Assembly (NCBI GenBank): GCA_027923505.1
Contig: BROI01000004.1
Location: forward strand, 744,001-808,000
Length of the DNA: 64,000 nucleotides
Source: Mayamaea pseudoterrestris
Taxonomy: Eukaryota; Bacillariophyta; Bacillariophyceae; Sellaphorales; Sellaphoraceae
Direction of reading: 5' to 3'
The position numbers and the translations under genes were made by a program. The notes under the pieces are model-generated. The model saw only the letters and a list, made by a program, of their open reading frames with translations, made no database searches and had not been told where the DNA came from. Shown here in pieces: positions 1 to 10,267 of the stretch; the stretch's first letter is position 1, and every line of letters starts with the position of its first letter.

Positions 1-1420
1 CGTCCAGCAAATGAAGCTCGTCATGGACATCGTCGTCGTCGTCATCATCCGTTTCACTTGTAATGCGAATAATGTTGCGAAGACTCTTATTGTTGCCGTC
101 GCCTTCATCCTCCTCATCGTCGTCATCATCATCGTCATCCTCACCACTGCCTCCCAAGAAACCACCAAGGCTTCCATTCAGCAAGTCACTCAAACTTCCC
201 ATGGCAACAATGCGTTTCGCAGGCTTTTTTCCAGCTCCGCTCGAGTTGAGCAGCGGTCCAACATTGAGACTACCAAGAATGCCATTCATAATATTGGCAT
301 CAGCTGTTTCCAAATCCTGCTTGCTGTCTTGACTGTTGCGTCTCGACGACTTGCCGCCGCCACTAACATGACTGTTCATATGCCGCAGTCCCGTCTTACT
401 CGCCTTGCTGTCGCAATGCCACGACGCGTGGTGATGGTGAAGCAACCACTTGCCATTGACCTTGCGAAAAATGTTGGTCGCCAGCAGCTTGTTGACCAGT
501 TCCGTCTGCCGTTTCTGGCCCTGCACAAAACGTCGCGTGTAAACGTGCTCCTCGCACGTGAGAATGGCCGTCGTGGCGCCCTTGACGGCCAGTCGCATCT
601 GGTGCGGCTCAATCATGGTGCGTTGATTGGTGGGATTAATAAACAGTGTTTGCCAGCTTGACAGTATTGCTTTCGTGCCAATCAATGCGCGACAGGCGGG
701 ATGAATGCATGTGGCGGTGCCATCCTTGGTCCATAGTGTGGCCATGTGTGAGTAGTCTTGGTTCGAAAAGGCCTTGTAGAATTGCGCATTGACATACAAC
801 ACTGATCCGCAGTCGTCAATGTGCAACTGCGAAATTTCCTTTTGGAGTTTGGCCGCCGCGTCAAAGTCGCGCTGCTTGGCGGCCAAGTACAAGTCTTGCT
901 CGAGCTGCGACTCGTGCTGCTCCAATGAATCGTCGACGCTCGACTGCGGTTGCGGCGGTGCAATCAAAATTACCTTTTTCAGTTCCTGCTCCAAGTCCAC
1001 CGGAGCATCGGGACTGGCGAGAATTCGATCCATGTCGGCTTGGGCCTGCTGGAGACGCATCTTTTTGTGCAAGTCGTGCACCTTTTTGCTGTTCGTTTCA
1101 TTGTTTGCGTTAATTGTCGTTGATGCTTCTGTCACGTTCGTTTGGCTTGTCGGTTGGAGGCGCTGTTGTTCTTTCGGCGCCAAAGAGTGCTCGTCGTTGC
1201 TGAATTCATGATCGGAGGAAGACGACGATGCGTACAAAGAGACTGTCCATGCATTAGTTCGTTCTAATGGCGAGTATTGACTGTGTCGAGCCGAACAAAA
1301 CGTTCTTTCATTATGTTGTTGCTGATGCGTCGTGGTCAAGAAAGTCCATGCTGACGTTGTTTGCGCCAGAAACCCAAGCGATGAGCTCAGTAGTAATAGT
1401 TGTAAAGATCGCGTTATCAT
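1..1420 (-). CDS. Plastid-targeted UVR + SnoaL/NTF2-like protein (3' end off window)
   Basis: An open frame runs from the ATG at 1418-1420 leftward through the window edge with no stop (473 codons seen). It starts with a signal peptide (MITRSLQLLLLSSSLGFLAQ) followed by TTSAW, an ASAF-like plastid entry signal, then a Ser-rich transit stretch. Around residues 180-195 a UVR-like motif (FDAAAKLQKEI) is seen. Residues about 200-330 look like a SnoaL_3/DUF4440 domain of the NTF2 fold: FYKAF, MATLWTKDGTATCIHP, LIGTKAILSSW and VNGKWLLHHHHAS. The tail becomes Gly/Ser-rich and then strongly acidic (poly-Asp/Glu near residue 435). SnoaL-like domains bind small ligands or act as scaffolds, so the catalytic role is unknown. 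Upstream (right) a 574-bp spacer separates it from a divergent gene. The plastid location is inference from the leader; the fold assignment is by motif and fairly secure. Confidence 0.75.
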   Translation of the reverse strand, partial: MITRSLQLLLLSSSLGFLAQTTSAWTFLTTTHQQQHNERTFCSARHSQYSPLERTNAWTVSLYASSSSSDHEFSNDEHSLAPKEQQRLQPTSQTNVTEASTTINANNETNSKKVHDLHKKMRLQQAQADMDRILASPDAPVDLEQELKKVILIAPPQPQSSVDDSLEQHESQLEQDLYLAAKQRDFDAAAKLQKEISQLHIDDCGSVLYVNAQFYKAFSNQDYSHMATLWTKDGTATCIHPACRALIGTKAILSSWQTLFINPTNQRTMIEPHQMRLAVKGATTAILTCEEHVYTRRFVQGQKRQTELVNKLLATNIFRKVNGKWLLHHHHASWHCDSKASKTGLRHMNSHVSGGGKSSRRNSQDSKQDLETADANIMNGILGSLNVGPLLNSSGAGKKPAKRIVAMGSLSDLLNGSLGGFLGGSGEDDDDDDDDEEDEGDGNNKSLRNIIRITSETDDDDDDDVHDELHLLD

Positions 1421-1994
1421 TCTATTCTATTGTTGTATCGTTGTCTGTAAACTGTATGGTTGTTGCTTGGAGGAAGAAGAAGGAGCGTGATGGTGGCAGA
1501 TCGTTCGAACAAGCGTTTCGGTTGATGGAGCAGCTGCAACCGTGCGTCAGTCAACCGCGACCCAGAAGCGTGACTGAAAAGACACAAATGTAGCTCACTC
1601 GTTTGATGATAAAGTCAAGAACACCGCAGCGAACAACACATCATGCTGCTACTACATTTGCCGCTCCTCCATCAAGTTTTAGAGTTGAAATTTGCGAAGT
1701 ATCGTGTTACATCCGTAGCAGAGTGTAAGCTTGTAGAGTACGTGATTACAAGGAACAACACTCGGCAATGCTCGCTCGTTACTACTTGCGCGCGGGAATG
1801 GAAAGACGTTGCAAATAGCAGCGTGATGTATGTGGACTCCTTTCCGCAGTCTCCCATCGAACAAGCTACCGCAACGACCGAACAAGCCTCCGCGTAGAGC
1901 CAAATTCGACCGATCCCACGTTACGATCAGAGGCAGTACAGTACTAAGCAACATCGTTTCGGTTAGCTCGAAGCTGCGCGTTATAACACTCACC
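1421..1994. other. Divergent intergenic spacer
   Basis: The 574 bases lie between two head-to-head genes. Short open frames here read as overlap with no domain-like sequence. I see no RNA gene or repeat. Confidence 0.5.
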
Positions 1995-2752
1995 ATGAGC
2001 ATTCCATATTATCCCGTCCAAAAGTCGCCTGCTAAGGTTGCTGCAGAAGAACAAGGAAACGATGAGGTTTCCAGTGAAATGGATACTGTCCTGGTGTCAA
2101 ATAGAAGCAAGGTATGTCATGTTTCGTTTCTTGTCCGCGGGATAAACTCGCTCGCAGCTTGTAATGTTCCGCCGATTCGTCATGTTGAAGTGTGAATGAA
2201 ATTCTTGTTCGAAGCGCACAACTTGCATGCGTTTAGAAGGAAGGACACACAAATTCCATTGCGCCGCTCACTTTATTGAATATTTGTCAAAGATGCAGCA
2301 GGGCCCAAACGCTCTCGAGGACGCAAAGGGTACGTCTATCTACCTTGCAAGATTTGTCGTCCGCGGTATGCGCCACTTGTCGAGAAAAGTGCGATTCATT
2401 TGTACTGACGTTGCTATTTTACATTACACTCTTACCAGACGGCGTGTACTACGCCGTGTTTGGCGCTCGCGACTATGGTTTCTTTTTGCTGCAAAACTTG
2501 AATGGTTATGCCAACGTTCACAAGGCGCGACATCGCACTGCTCGCGACACCTCGCACAATCAATTGGAGGAAAACTTTGCACGTTACTCGAAGGGAGTCG
2601 TTGAGGTTGCAGTGGTCGAGAATTATGTCAAGGTGCTTGTGGACGCTGGCGTGTGGGACGATTCGTTTGCTGAACTAGCGCAATTGAAAATGAATAATAC
2701 TAGTAGCGACGGTGTGGCGGCCATTCTGGACGCTGAAGATGGAAGTGTTTAG
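1995..2752 (+). CDS. Hypothetical protein, three exons (181 aa)
   Basis: Exons are proposed at 1995-2111, 2215-2329 and 2439-2752. The first donor is AAG|GTATGT, the second is G|GTACGT, and the last acceptor is TTACCAG. These joins give one frame of 182 codons including the stop. The middle and last exons carry protein-like sequence (HKFHCAAHFIEYLSKMQ, then DGVYYAVFGARDYGFFLLQN and NYVKVLVDAGVWDDSF) that no alternative reading keeps together. I do not recognise the family. No signal peptide or membrane segment is visible; the first 39 residues are polar and probably disordered. The first acceptor (GTTCGAAG at 2214) has no pyrimidine tract, so exon 2 may start elsewhere; the last exon is the safest part. 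Confidence 0.6.
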
Positions 2753-3340
2753 TCAGTATACAAGCATAGCTCGACGCGACATTGCGGACATGCGTGGGAG
2801 ATATGACAACGGTGCGGGCTCGAGGTGCTCTATTCATGCTTTTATGCTTTATCTTGTCAAGCGACTAGTTTAGAATATTACTTTAAAATTTGCCTGCTTT
2901 ACAAGCTAGAGATACTGGCGGCTTCATCATTCGTAGCGGTTGCATTTTTCTACCAGTAGATTTTCCTCGCGATGACATGCAGAAAAGTTCATGTATAAAC
3001 CACACCGTGAATCTGATCCACAAACTGCATTTACTTCTCTGCGATAAACATCATGGTCATCAACAAGCTCTGCTAGCCATCAACGACATGACACGTTCCG
3101 GCTTGCCTGGTTACGTTTACGTCGTCCCGGGACATATCTGTCCCGATCACAGGGCGGCAAACAAGCCACCAAATCGGCAGCGACGCCATATCATGCGCAC
3201 AATACATGCCGGGACAAGCATGACTTAGCTGTATGGTGCAATGCGTCCGACAATGCCGTTGAAAGAGAGACAAGCCATGGGACCGCCTAAGAGCCCATTC
3301 GCACTCACGCTTCATAATTGATTGTCGTTCATAAAAAAAG
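2753..3340. other. Intergenic, nothing recognised
   Basis: This 588-base stretch separates two convergent genes. Short open frames on both strands are compositionally random. No RNA gene, repeat or mobile element was seen. Confidence 0.5.
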
Positions 3341-4532
3341 CTAACCTCCTGATCCTCGAGCTATTGCTCCATCCACCAAGTACGCATCGTTCTCCTCGTC
3401 ATGGGGAATGGCGGTTCGCTGCGTTCGGGCCAAACGATACTGAGCCAATCTACGTTCGCCACGACTCATCGCTGCTGCTTCCGCTGTGCGTTCCACCGCG
3501 TCGTCGTGTTCTTCGCCATTACCGTACGGAATGATTCGCTGCGTTTGATGCTGAGCCATTCTACGTTCGCCATGACTGGTCGCTGCTACTTCCGCCGTGC
3601 GTTCCACCGCGTCGTCTTGCCGCTCGTGTTCTTCAGACGCTCCTCCTCCTGCTGCTGTTCCTCCTGCTCCTGCTTCATTCGCAACATGTTTATCATTTAA
3701 ACACTCCAAAAATGATTGCCGACAGCATGGACAAGTTTCATCCTGCAAGAGCCAATTCAAAATGCAAGCGTGGTGAAAAATGTGGTGGCACTGACGATTG
3801 AACGACTTTGAGACTTGCGCGCCAGCGGAAAAGTCGTCGAGGCAAATGGGACAGCATGATGACGACTCGGCATCTTGTGATATTGTTGGTGGTGGTGCTG
3901 GCGAAGTAGCACCATCAGCAGAAGTAGCAACGCCGTCAGTAGTATCACCAGAGACAATCGCCGTCGCTTCATCGTAAGGATACGTAATCAACACATGCTC
4001 CAAGAAATCGCGTCGACTCGCTTCACTTTGAGCAAGATTCATGTGATTCGTTCCATTCATGCGCACCAACAGACTTGGTCGCGGCTCATGCATGTCGGTG
4101 AGTTGCACGCCCATGTGCTGCAAGATGCGCCGCTCCTGCTCGCTCCAGCGCAGCGTGGCGCGAGGATCGTCGTGATGGTACAAGTTTCTGCGCGCATTCG
4201 TGGCTGGTGGCGAAAAGTGCATGAGTAGGCGGCATCTGTGTGTTAATATGAGGAACGACATGAATGTTAGTATCAATATGAGGTGCGAGAAAGTGTGTCA
4301 CGTGATGTGATTGACTACAACCTCGCCTCTACCTCATCAATCATTTTACAAATACTCACAATACTTTTGTCACGAGCCAAACCACTATAAATATTGCAAT
4401 CATGATTCCAAAGAAAACGAGCGACTGCAGAAACAAGACGCCACTGCCGCCACTGTTGCTCGTGTCGGCCGATGACTGCAGGTGGCGGCGAAACGCAGCG
4501 CGCGAATGGTCGTCGTTGGATACTCTTGACAT
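3341..4532 (-). CDS. Membrane-anchored RING-H2 finger protein (probable E3 ubiquitin ligase)
   Basis: Two exons, 4532-4360 and 4235-3341, joined by a 124-nt intron (donor GTGAGT, acceptor CACACAG), give 355 residues. Exon 1 holds a polar N terminus and a single transmembrane helix at residues about 33-57 (LVFFGIMIAIFIVVWLV). Exon 2 holds a RING-H2 finger near residues 184-230: CPICLDDF, then CHHIFHHAC, then CPCC, with the C-H-H-C order of RING-H2. This resembles ATL-type plant ligases, which have an N-terminal helix followed by RING-H2. The expected role is E2-dependent ubiquitin transfer at a membrane of the secretory pathway. After the finger, two copies of a block containing DDAVERTAE and RGERR-type sequence recur about 50 residues apart, suggesting internal duplication. 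Substrates are unknown. Confidence 0.8.
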
Positions 4533-4864
4533 GCTAAAGCGTGCAGTAGTCAATTGCTGCAATCTCAAATGAAAATGGTAGAGAGACGCCAAAAGAGACA
4601 AGACTTGCAGAAGAAAACCCAGCTGGGCGCATGCATGCAGTCAACCACGAAAGAAACGGAATAAGCGTCGTGGCGCGCCAAACAGTAACGGTACGACTCG
4701 ATACAGTACCCGTACGACTTTTTGTCACGCACGCGCAGGACCAAAGGTGCGACGGAAAACGATCTGCCACAAAATATGCATGCACTCCCTTCATCAACCA
4801 AGCCTTTCCGTCCTCTACTGCTTTCTCTATCACTTAGTATCTTCCTAGATACAAACGGCTAAAC
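4533..4864. other. Short divergent spacer (probable shared promoter)
   Basis: These 332 bases separate the start codons of the RING-H2 gene and the FKBP gene, which face away from each other. No specific motif was identified. Confidence 0.4.
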
Positions 4865-5686
4865 ATGAGAAGAATTTGTCGGACAATGGTTTCGGCAATT
4901 GGCCTAGCAACAATACATCGCACCGTCTCCCTGTCACATTCTTCACAACCACCGTCATCAAAATCACAATATCATCACCATTCATCGCAACTGCAGTCTC
5001 GATCCAACTTTTTGGCTAGCACGGCCGCGATTCTCCTTTCCACTCCAGCCATTGCAGCAGCAGCAGATAATGAAGATTCACTGTCGTCAACAGTCACAGC
5101 CTTCAAGCTTCCCTCTGGCTTGCAGTACATTGAACTTGATAATGATCAGCAACAACAACAATCACCATCAAACGAACGCGATATTCAGTCAGAAGCAGCA
5201 GCAACACCTGCCTACGGCCAGTTAGTTTCCATTTCCTACACGAGCTACATTCAACTCCCCAACTCCAAAAGGAAGCAGCAGTTCGACTCCGTACCCGCCT
5301 TTTTATACAAGCACGGCAACGGCCGCTGCATTGCCGGTTTGGACGAAGGCATTCACACCATGCGCGTGGGACAGTCACGCCGACTGTTAATTCCACCCAA
5401 ACTGGGATACGTGGCGAGTGGACTGGGGCCGCTGCCGACGAGTCCGTGGAATCGCTACCAATTGAATCGCTTGCTGGATGACATGGTGCAAGCGCGATCC
5501 GGAACGCTCATTATGGATGTCAAGCTACTGGCCATTGTCAATGATGAAGCCGATCAAGGTTACTATAGCGACAAGAGCTTGACGCCGGAGGAGTATGAAA
5601 CGTTGAAGACAAACATGCAGCTCAAAGCAGCCGCGGCGGCGGCGGCGAACAAGGAGGGTAAACTGCGAGTGGAGGAGCGGCCGTAG
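4865..5686 (+). CDS. FKBP-type peptidyl-prolyl isomerase, thylakoid-lumen type
   Basis: The 273-residue product has a long leader, then a hydrophobic stretch ending in an AxA-type site (STPAIAAAA near residue 67), as in lumen proteins of plastids. The FKBP domain follows: LPSGLQYIEL, GQLVSISYTSYIQ, FDSVPAFLYKHGNGRCIAG, LDEGIHTMRVGQSRRLLIPP, LGYVASGLG, and a last strand GTLIMDVKLLAI. The insert before the last strand (about residues 185-205) fits lumenal FKBPs of algae and plants. The reaction is cis-trans isomerisation of prolyl bonds, probably during folding of photosystem parts. The first leader segment is not a textbook plastid signal peptide, so the entry step is less certain than the lumen signal. 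A polar poly-Gln stretch sits at residues 95-100. Confidence 0.85.
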   Translation: MRRICRTMVSAIGLATIHRTVSLSHSSQPPSSKSQYHHHSSQLQSRSNFLASTAAILLSTPAIAAAADNEDSLSSTVTAFKLPSGLQYIELDNDQQQQQSPSNERDIQSEAAATPAYGQLVSISYTSYIQLPNSKRKQQFDSVPAFLYKHGNGRCIAGLDEGIHTMRVGQSRRLLIPPKLGYVASGLGPLPTSPWNRYQLNRLLDDMVQARSGTLIMDVKLLAIVNDEADQGYYSDKSLTPEEYETLKTNMQLKAAAAAAANKEGKLRVEERP

Positions 5687-5819
5687 TTTGAAACACTTGG
5701 CAAGTCTTTTTGTGTAGTCGTTAAAGTTAAAACGGGTTGTGTATGTACAAAGGGTTGAACGTAAAGTGACAGGCCAAAGTCATGTGTTAGTTAGCTGTCA
5801 GCGAACTGCATTATGTGTT

Positions 5820-6695
5820 TCAACAATGCTCCACTTGACCCGACAACCCCAATAGTTCCAACTGTACTAGAGACCGCTTTAGCTTGCTCTCCATTTTCGC
5901 CTCGTGCCACTTTCGTCGCTCGTCGTCATCAAAATTAACGTTCCAATTCACACCATCCAGCTTGACGAGCTTGCACTTGCTCGAATTGCGAAACAGTTTT
6001 TGAAGCACTGCCACCGTCGCCACCTCCTCAATGCCGGCGTCGTTTACATTGGTATGCAAGCCTTCGGATACCATTTGAAAGCCAGTGAGTGACAACTTCT
6101 TGACGTTCCATATTGCCAGCGTGTTCCATGGACATGTCAGTCCGTTCAAAGTGCAGCAGCAAGATGTATTAGTACTACTACTAGTGCCGGCTGTTGCTCC
6201 TTGATAGTCATGACCCGGCAGCATGGCCCCCACCACCAACGTATTTGGCTCGTCGACAATGTGCGACAGCAACTGATCCATGGCAGTTTTCGGGGCAAAC
6301 GTTTCCGCCGACACAAAGACAATGTAGTCGAATTGCTGCATGGCCGCGTAGCCGACGAGCGCGTTGAGTGCCGGAACGAATCGTCCCCACGGTTGGACGG
6401 GAAGAATGTGCAAATTGGTAGCTCCTTGTTTCGCGCATTCCGCCAAGACTTCTCGATGCAAATTATAGTTTGGAATCTGGGGCGAAACATCCACCGCAAT
6501 GACTCCGCGCGTTTGCAGCGAGTCGCAGAAGGTGCGAAAGGAGTTGATGCTGCGCGACAAGTCGGGTGGTGGTTTGGAGGAATGGCCCAAGTGTAGCCTC
6601 GTGGCGACAATGATGCGGGATGATGGCTCTGACATGGCTGTATGAATGAGAGTTGATATTAGTATGGTCAAGATAGTCGGCGCTTGATGTTGCAT
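5820..6695 (-). CDS. Putative glycosyltransferase-like protein (GT-A-like, uncertain)
   Basis: The frame opens at an ATG at 6695 (291 aa), with a second ATG at 6635 (271 aa). The stretch between them is hydrophobic (TILTILISTLIHTA) and ends in an intron-acceptor-like CATACAG just before the second ATG, so the start is undecided. Residues such as RSINSFRTFCDSLQTRG, REVLAECAKQGATN and FDYIVFVSAET look like a nucleotide-sugar-binding Rossmann core followed by the acidic-hydrophobic strand of GT-A enzymes. WNTLAIWNVKKLSLTGF may be the acceptor-side segment. I do not see a clear DxD metal motif, so activity is not established. It ends convergently against the FKBP gene. Confidence 0.55.
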   Translation of the reverse strand: MQHQAPTILTILISTLIHTAMSEPSSRIIVATRLHLGHSSKPPPDLSRSINSFRTFCDSLQTRGVIAVDVSPQIPNYNLHREVLAECAKQGATNLHILPVQPWGRFVPALNALVGYAAMQQFDYIVFVSAETFAPKTAMDQLLSHIVDEPNTLVVGAMLPGHDYQGATAGTSSSTNTSCCCTLNGLTCPWNTLAIWNVKKLSLTGFQMVSEGLHTNVNDAGIEEVATVAVLQKLFRNSSKCKLVKLDGVNWNVNFDDDERRKWHEAKMESKLKRSLVQLELLGLSGQVEHC

Positions 6696-6889
6696 GAGAC
6701 AAGTGACGCAGGAGTTGGATCATGATCCGATCTTCATGGTCGCGCAAACGAACCTCATCCATTCGTGTCGCACCATCAACCGTTTCCTTCTTTTCATGAT
6801 CGCTGTAACGCTTGCTCCGCCTTTGAATTTCGGCAGCGCGCGAACGAGTCACCATTACACGGCACAAAGTATATACATTCCTTTCAAGC

Positions 6890-8458
6890 ATGGCATCGCA
6901 GAGACGAAGTACGCGCGTGCAAATCCAGCAGGCCGTGGCCGAGTCATTGTCGTCGGTAGCAAATGGAGGCGCTGCTGCTGCGGCCCCTGCTGCTGCTGCT
7001 GCTGCTGCAGTCGATCCTGTTGCTTCCGCCGCTGTCGACGAATCGTCGGTTCCTCGCAAACGCGACCAAGCATCCAAACGGAAACAGAGCAGTCAGAAGG
7101 AGCAGCAAGCGGAAACGAATATCGACGTTGAATCTGATGGTGTTGGCGATGCTGACTTTGGAGACAGCAGCAGCGAGGACGAGGAGGAGGCTGTCGAAAA
7201 AGCCAAGCAGCCAGAGCCGAAGCGTTTGAAGAAAATCACAGGTAGTATGGCGGTCGCAAAGTGGACCAAACCAAAGGCGTCGTCTCCTAAAGTGTCAAAG
7301 GAAGAGGAGGGTACAGTGGCAGCGTCCTCTCAGGAGCAGCAGGAACAAGTCTCACCATCCATTCCCAAAAAGAGCAGCAGCAGCAACGCCATTCCGCGGC
7401 GCAAGCAAAACGAGTTGGCGCCGCAGTCGTTGCTTGTCGCGCATTTAAAACCTGCTTCGGTCTTTGATACTACAAAGAGTACTTTTTCTACTAAACCTAT
7501 ATCGTCTACTCTTTCAAGTAGCACTACGGCGCGCAGTAGTAGCCAGTCGTCCAAACCAGTGGCAAAAACGACTACTGCTGCTGCTGCTGCACCTTCTTCA
7601 CTACCGGTAGCTCCTCCGATGAACAACAACATTGGTAGTCGAGCCATGGGCGGTAACCGCTCCAAGACCCCTCCTCCCCCACCCTACAAATCTTCAAGCG
7701 CGACATCCGTCCAAGGTTTACCAAAGCATTACCAAGAGCGACCCGGAATCAAGGAAAAGGCAACGACGGAAGCTGCAAGGTTGCCTCCCACCGACTTGCA
7801 TCAGCGACAGTACAACATGCCACCGCCGCAGCAACAGCAGCAGCAGCAACCGCTTAAGCAAGTTACACCACTGGAGCGCCAAGCCATGACTTACATGCAC
7901 GAATTCTGCCGCAACATGCGGGAACGCGATGACCGCTTCAAGTATTTTAAGACCATACGATCCGTGGATTTGGGCGGGTCGTTTCTGTGGCGCAGTTTCG
8001 ACGACCCGGCCCGATTTGATTTTTTCGACAAGAATGAGCGGGGTGAAATTGTCTTGCAGCCAAAGCAACCAATGTTTCCGGAAGAGTTTGCGCCGGGAAT
8101 GATGAAGGAGCATCCGCTCTCGTGGTGGGGCATTGCCGATCCGGCTGTTGGAGAAGGCAAGTATAAACCTGCTGGTACTGCTACTGCTACTGCTGGAAGT
8201 GAGGCGAAGCAAGCTCCATCAAATGCGCCACTACCAAGCGCAGCTCGAATGGATCCGTCTCGATTGGCGGCTGCGGCACCAGATCCTTTGCAGTATGCGC
8301 CACCCGCCGCGCGTGGAAATTACCCGTGGAATAGTGGGCCGCCACCATTCGCTGGACCTAATCAGCCGCCACGACGACACCATAGCTATAACAATAATGC
8401 TCCACCGATGCAACCGCCGCCGAGGCGACAAAACTACCATCCTCCAGCGAGGCGCTAA
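6890..8458 (+). CDS. Hypothetical protein, largely disordered with a conserved-looking C-terminal block
   Basis: The 522-residue protein begins MASQRRSTRVQIQQ and is rich in Ala, Ser, Lys, Glu and Pro for about 310 residues, with an acidic patch (SSSEDEEEA), basic clusters and poly-Gln. Basic stretches such as PEPKRLKK could act as nuclear signals. Residues about 325-410 form the only folded-looking part: ERQAMTYMHEFCRNMRERDD, FKTIRSVDLGGSFLWRSF, ARFDFFDKNERGEIVLQPK and HPLSWWGIADP. The end is Pro/Asn/Arg-rich (PPPRRQNYHPPARR). I do not recognise the family. A nuclear or RNA-related scaffold is possible but is inference from composition. It faces away from the neighbouring gene on the left, about 250 bp off. 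Confidence 0.7.
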   Translation: MASQRRSTRVQIQQAVAESLSSVANGGAAAAAPAAAAAAAVDPVASAAVDESSVPRKRDQASKRKQSSQKEQQAETNIDVESDGVGDADFGDSSSEDEEEAVEKAKQPEPKRLKKITGSMAVAKWTKPKASSPKVSKEEEGTVAASSQEQQEQVSPSIPKKSSSSNAIPRRKQNELAPQSLLVAHLKPASVFDTTKSTFSTKPISSTLSSSTTARSSSQSSKPVAKTTTAAAAAPSSLPVAPPMNNNIGSRAMGGNRSKTPPPPPYKSSSATSVQGLPKHYQERPGIKEKATTEAARLPPTDLHQRQYNMPPPQQQQQQQPLKQVTPLERQAMTYMHEFCRNMRERDDRFKYFKTIRSVDLGGSFLWRSFDDPARFDFFDKNERGEIVLQPKQPMFPEEFAPGMMKEHPLSWWGIADPAVGEGKYKPAGTATATAGSEAKQAPSNAPLPSAARMDPSRLAAAAPDPLQYAPPAARGNYPWNSGPPPFAGPNQPPRRHHSYNNNAPPMQPPPRRQNYHPPARR

Positions 8459-9026
8459 ATTGAGTCAGAGTGAAGCAAACTTTCGTGGAGGTGTTTAATC
8501 TCTGCGTCTTTGTTAAGGCTGCCGTGCCTTTTGAACATGAAGATGGCTACGTATACATTGAATTCTGGATTACATAGATAGCTAGACAAGTTATCCGTAT
8601 CAGCTTTATTGTATCTACAAGTTTATAATGTGAGTTGGCTTCTCCATGTTAATTCAATCGAATTTATCGCCGCCTGGGTATTTGTCAAGTGCAAATGTGA
8701 AGCACATTGTATTCAACTTGTTTCGGACTGGACCAAGTCGCGGTTTTTTCTGAGCAGGCTCGTCAATATCGCTATGCAAGTGCTCTGCGCAGGCTCCTGT
8801 TTAGGCTTAATGCGAACTACGATTCAGCCATTGTCAAACAGCCGGTTAAACTGTCAGCTAACCCAAAGCTTGAGCACTTCAACTGGCGCAAACAGTGACC
8901 TGCGCAGGCTCCTGCCTAAGTTCAACTCAAGCTATGTTTAAGTGTATATATAGATATAAATGAGTGACTTTATATGTTTCATGCGAAAATTAAGCGAGAA
9001 TGATACCGTGTGCACAAATAGTATCC
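8459..9026. other. Intergenic, with one short repeated 15-mer
   Basis: The 15-mer CTGCGCAGGCTCCTG occurs at 8785-8799 and again at 8900-8914, in surroundings that are only partly similar. Otherwise no gene or RNA was seen in these 568 bases. Confidence 0.5.
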
Positions 9027-10057
9027 TCATGTCATGGTTCCAACGCCGTTTGAAGTCACGGCTGTCACAGGCGCCCCAACAAATCCTGCGGTTCGAACGT
9101 CAAACCGCTCCCCAATGTAGCCGTCGTAGCCTGTATTTGCTGATGCCACGACAAAGTGATGAGACTGCTTCCCCGGACTCCGTGCTGCCATGGAATCTTC
9201 GAGCTCAATGTCAATGGCCATTTCCTGAAGAATTGATTTGCTCCAGGCAAAGGTCAGCGCAGCAAAACCGGCATATAAAACGGTCAGTACCATGCACATG
9301 ATGCTAAAGGCCAGACTTGATCGACGGACTGCCGTATCTGCTTGTTGCTCTCGCTCTGGTTCGCCTTCCCTTTGGTAGTCACGAATCTAAAATGTTGAGA
9401 GTTTCAAATGGAAAAGGAACAGACATTGACATGATGCGGCGACAAGTGTAAATTCAGAAAAGGCAGTTGAAGTGTTTGCAGAGGATACGAGAGAAATCGA
9501 TGAATATGAGCCGTTAAATTGAAATAGAATAATGAGAATTGGAAGCGAAACGCGAGGCATCGGTCGGCTATTTCCAGTCTCCCCTTTCTCTCGTTTCTTA
9601 CCTCGAATTCTCCAAACAATACGGAACAAACCAATGTCAAATTTGCAAACATGATTAATGCTCCAATGAAACTTCCTAATGCCAGTGGCGTCGTTTTATG
9701 GACACGAGAGCTGCAACACGTATAGTAGACACCCGTTGGGCTTTGCCATCCTAGAATGACAGTCCCAAATATAGCCATGAGTGTCGTCAGAACAGCCGTC
9801 CATAGTGCGCAGAATGCCATGGCTCGACTAGTCACTGCCATTTCTACGTTATCGTCTCCATTATCATTATTGTCGTTGCCTTGCCGAGCGTATTCATCGT
9901 CGTCGTAGTCTTTATTTGCCTCTCGAGCTGATAATGTGAATATTAATGCGACAATGAAGGAGACTGCACTTAATATTGTCACGAGTGTCCATAGTGCTGC
10001 CAGCAAGCTCCGTTTACTCGTACTGGAAATGGAGCCGTCGCATAAGGACGACGCCAT
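9027..10057 (-). CDS. Four-helix membrane protein of unknown function
   Basis: Exon 1 is 10057-9602 and exon 2 is 9386-9027. The donor is GAG|GTAAGA and the acceptor is CATTTTAG|ATT, giving 271 residues. Four hydrophobic helices are visible: ALWTLVTILSAVSFIVALIF, then FCALWTAVLTTLMAIFGTVI, then ALGSFIGALIMFANLTLVCS, and in exon 2 MCMVLTVLYAGFAALTFAW. Helices 1 and 2 are separated by an Asp/Asn-rich loop. A paired-Cys stretch (YYTCCSS) in the loop after helix 2 is tetraspan-like, but the classical tetraspanin CCG pattern is not seen, so I do not assign a family. The start at 10057 is chosen over ATGs farther upstream because it leaves a short head-to-head spacer with the histone gene. Confidence 0.7.
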
Positions 10058-10267
10058 GGTCGACTTGTTTTTGTGGAGTTGGTTCAATCGGCACATTGGA
10101 TCGATTCTTGTTATGCCTGGCTTCCAAAATGGTATCTTGAGAAATGGAGGCATATGTAAATGCACGCGCGTCAATATTGAGCGAGCTTCATTACAGTCGT
10201 AGCGGTAATAAAGATTCGTCGTTCCCGGTACGACTCCATTCTCGTTCGGTAGACTTTCTTCGAGGCA

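Noticed and set aside
63-332. Plus-strand frame with long poly-Ser
   Set aside because: It is antisense to the acidic Asp/Glu tail of the gene at 1-1420; GAC/GAG repeats read backwards give Ser/Pro runs.
6463-7077. Minus-strand 204-codon frame rich in Ala
   Set aside because: It lies opposite the starts of two better genes and its Ala runs mirror Gln/Ala codon repeats of the gene at 6890.
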